From Ktedonobacterales bacterium (GTDB lineage Bacteria; Chloroflexota; Ktedonobacteria; Ktedonobacterales; JADMIN01): a stretch of 6,128 bases of DNA. Shown piece by piece: positions 4,424 through 6,128 of the stretch (position 1 is its first letter; each line of letters opens with the position of its first letter). Both the position numbers and the translations under genes were made by a program. The stretch covers positions 1-6,128 of the forward strand of contig JADMIN010000173.1 of assembly GCA_015478575.1 (NCBI GenBank). Direction: 5' to 3'. The notes below the pieces were generated by a model. It was not told the origin of the DNA. It did not search any database and saw only the letters and a program-made list of their open reading frames with translations.

Positions 4424-6128
4424 GCGAAGATGTGCGTGAAGACTGGAATCCGAATACCCTGGTAGGGACCCAGCTGGGGACATGTGTACTGGAGCGCCCG
4501 CTGGGCGTCGGCGGAATGGGGGCGGTCTATCTTGCCCGACAGTTGCGCCCGCGCCGCCAAGTGGCGATCAAACTGCTGCGTCCACGCGGGACGGCTGACC
4601 CGCATGAGTGGTCGGTGTTCTTGCGGCGCTTCCGTCGCGAGGCGGATGCCACCGCCGCGTTGGACCACGCCAACATCGTCCCCATCTACGAATTTGGTGA
4701 GGATGGCGGCCTCGCCTATCTTGTCATGCCCTATCTGCCCGCCGGCTCACTCGCCACGCTGATCGCGCGCGAGGGGCCGTTGCCCCTGGGCCGCGCCGTC
4801 TCCTTTCTGGAACAGACGGCAGCCGCGCTCGATTGCGCGCACCGGCATGGCCTCGTGCATCGCGATGTCAAACCCTCCAATTTGCTGCTGCACCCTGATG
4901 GTCGGCTGTTACTGGCGGATTTCGGTATCGCGCGTCCGCTGGATCCCGGCGATTTTGGCGCGCCCGCGGAACCTTCACAGCCACTTTCATCGGGAACGGG
5001 TGACGACGCTAGTCTGACACAGGCGGGCGTGGCGATGGGCACCCCCGAATATATGGCACCGGAGCAGATTCGCGGCGAGCCAATCAGCCCTCCCACGGAT
5101 ATCTACGCGCTGGGTATGGTGGCCTATGCGATGCTCACTGGCCACACGCCTTTTGCTGGTACTGATACGACACGTATGTTGGCACGCCAGGTCACCGAGC
5201 CGCCACGCCCCCTGCGCGCGGTGCGGCCGGATGTGCCGCCACAGATCGAGCGAGCGGTGATGTGGGCGCTCGCGAAGCGGCCAGAGGACCGGCCGCCCAG
5301 CGCGGGCGCCTTCGCGCGGGCACTCCGTGCCGAAGGGCTGCCAACGGCCACGGCCACGGGCGCCACCAGCATACGGCGCGGCACGCCCTCCTCCGGCGCT
5401 GGCCCGGCCGCGGCTGGCACCGCGCTGGCCGGGTATGCCACGGGTATCCAGCGCATCAGTGGTGGAGCGCTTGGAGGCGATCCCGATGTGACGCTCAATG
5501 ATGTCGGCGGCCAGGCTGGTGGGGGCTATCCACCGGGGGGCTATACACCGGGGGGCGCGCCGGTCTGGCCAGACGCGCAACAAGGCGGGCCACCCTCTGG
5601 TCGTCGCCGGGGGCCATTCATCGGTTGTCTGGCGGCAGCTGCGCTGGTGCTGGCTTTCATCCTGCTGCTGACGAACGCGGCGGGGTGGCTCTCGGGCCTA
5701 AGCTCCGCCAGTGGACAACAGGGGGGCACGTCGGTCACCCAGAAGCCGACGCCGACGCCCAAGCCGACCGCGACCCCGACCCCAACGCCGACGCCGACCC
5801 CCACACCGACGCCCACACCACCAGCGAACTGGCTGGCGGCCAGCCCCGGCAGCATGCAACTGAGCTGTGGTGGCAAACGTTCGGTGATGGTGACATTGGT
5901 CAACCGCGGCCCGAACGAGGTGAACTGGAACGCGGAGGTGCAGGGCGGTGGCATCAGCGGGGCGGGCATCCAAATTACTCCCGATGGGGGCACGTTGCAC
6001 GCGAACGGCGGTAAGGCTCGCATCACCGTCACCAACACATCGGTCTGGTTCACCCATCAGGGAACGATCTATTTCATACCCGATGACCCGGATGCCGGGC
6101 AGCCCGCCAGCACCTACTACCAGACCAG
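4420..6128 (+). CDS. Transmembrane Ser/Thr protein kinase with Pro-Thr stalk and Ig/BACON-like external domain, 3' end outside window
   Basis: Receptor-like Hanks-type (PknB-class) kinase; 569 codons are present and the frame is still open at the right edge. The kinase domain (about 20-303) has glycine loop GVGGMGAVY (29-37), VAIK Lys51, helix C Glu74, HRDVKPSN (Asp149, Lys151, Asn154), DFG (167-169), GTPEYMAPEQ (207-216), DIYALG Asp227 and Arg291, so it should be active. The activation segment, about 40 residues from DFG to GTPEY, is longer than in PknB and rich in Ser/Thr. A Gly/Pro/Thr-rich juxtamembrane region (305-395) ends in RRR before the helix at about 400-424. An external stalk of Pro-Thr repeats (442-468) leads to a beta-rich domain from 471 (SPGSMQLSCGGKRSV) resembling Ig/BACON folds. 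The start is the GTG at 4420, with GAGG at 4411-4414, overlapping the upstream stop; an in-frame GTG at 4432 is the alternative. The ligand is unknown. Confidence 0.95.
   Translation, partial: MSEDVREDWNPNTLVGTQLGTCVLERPLGVGGMGAVYLARQLRPRRQVAIKLLRPRGTADPHEWSVFLRRFRREADATAALDHANIVPIYEFGEDGGLAYLVMPYLPAGSLATLIAREGPLPLGRAVSFLEQTAAALDCAHRHGLVHRDVKPSNLLLHPDGRLLLADFGIARPLDPGDFGAPAEPSQPLSSGTGDDASLTQAGVAMGTPEYMAPEQIRGEPISPPTDIYALGMVAYAMLTGHTPFAGTDTTRMLARQVTEPPRPLRAVRPDVPPQIERAVMWALAKRPEDRPPSAGAFARALRAEGLPTATATGATSIRRGTPSSGAGPAAAGTALAGYATGIQRISGGALGGDPDVTLNDVGGQAGGGYPPGGYTPGGAPVWPDAQQGGPPSGRRRGPFIGCLAAAALVLAFILLLTNAAGWLSGLSSASGQQGGTSVTQKPTPTPKPTATPTPTPTPTPTPTPTPPANWLAASPGSMQLSCGGKRSVMVTLVNRGPNEVNWNAEVQGGGISGAGIQITPDGGTLHANGGKARITVTNTSVWFTHQGTIYFIPDDPDAGQPASTYYQT
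5524..5553 (+). repeat. 15-bp in-frame tandem repeat in the kinase juxtamembrane region
   Basis: GGCTATCCACCGGGG (5524-5538) is followed directly by GGCTATACACCGGGG (5539-5553), differing at one base. It encodes the pentads GYPPG and GYTPG in the Gly/Pro-rich linker just inside the membrane. A third, degenerate unit (GGAPV) may follow. Confidence 0.6.
5743..5823 (+). repeat. Hexanucleotide-type repeat encoding the Pro-Thr stalk
   Basis: Degenerate CCNACN units encode KPTPTPKPTATP followed by an uninterrupted run of PT pairs (kinase residues 442-468). The third codon positions vary (CCG, CCC, CCA; ACG, ACC, ACA), so selection acts on the protein rather than on a pure DNA microsatellite, though length change by slippage is possible. 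In the protein it is a stiff extended spacer between membrane and external domain and a likely site for O-glycosylation. The opposite strand reads as an artificial Gly-Val repeat. Confidence 0.85.

Noticed and set aside
5541..6057. Minus-strand open frames with Gly-Val and Gly-Arg repeats
   Set aside because: These are the reverse-strand reading of the Pro-Thr stalk codons of the kinase.
1..6128. tRNA genes, CRISPR arrays, insertion sequences or phage genes
   Set aside because: No T-loop motif with paired arms, no spaced palindromic repeat series, and no transposase or integrase frame was seen.

Overview
This is a GC-rich bacterial window with five protein-coding genes in two divergent blocks. 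The best guess for the source is a Chloroflexota bacterium, probably of the Ktedonobacteria type. That rests mainly on the style of the Ser/Thr kinase: an N-terminal kinase domain, one membrane helix, a long Pro-Thr repeat and a small extracellular beta-type domain. The NADH dehydrogenase genes are consistent with this but do not prove it. No rRNA, tRNA, CRISPR array or insertion sequence was recognised.

Left block, minus strand (1-2006): nuoJ, nuoK and nuoL, in transcription order J-K-L, with nuoL running off the left edge. They encode membrane-arm subunits of respiratory complex I (NADH:quinone oxidoreductase). The catalytic Glu, Lys and His residues of the proton channels are visible. No nuoI or other peripheral-arm gene lies upstream of nuoJ, so the membrane-arm genes begin a separate transcription unit here. 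NuoL carries an unusual hydrophilic insertion of about 65 residues, rich in His and acidic residues, between its first two membrane helices.

Divergent intergenic region (2007-2446): no convincing gene. It holds a plausible extended -10 promoter for nuoJKL and a small perfect hairpin.

Centre, plus strand (2447-3559): one 370-residue protein with an ETHE1-like metallo-beta-lactamase domain fused to a single rhodanese domain. It is probably a persulfide dioxygenase/sulfurtransferase of sulfide detoxification.

Intergenic region (3560-4069): about 510 bases without a convincing gene. It contains a strong 11-bp imperfect hairpin, a 14-nt tandem repeat, other inverted repeats, and near its end a candidate promoter.

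Right block, plus strand (4070-6128): a 117-residue protein with two membrane helices and no recognised family, whose stop codon overlaps the GTG start of a transmembrane Ser/Thr protein kinase by four bases (GTGA). The kinase has all catalytic motifs, a long activation segment, one membrane helix, a Pro-Thr stalk and an Ig/BACON-like external domain cut by the right edge. The pair looks like a translationally coupled membrane signalling unit and is the most interesting arrangement in the window.
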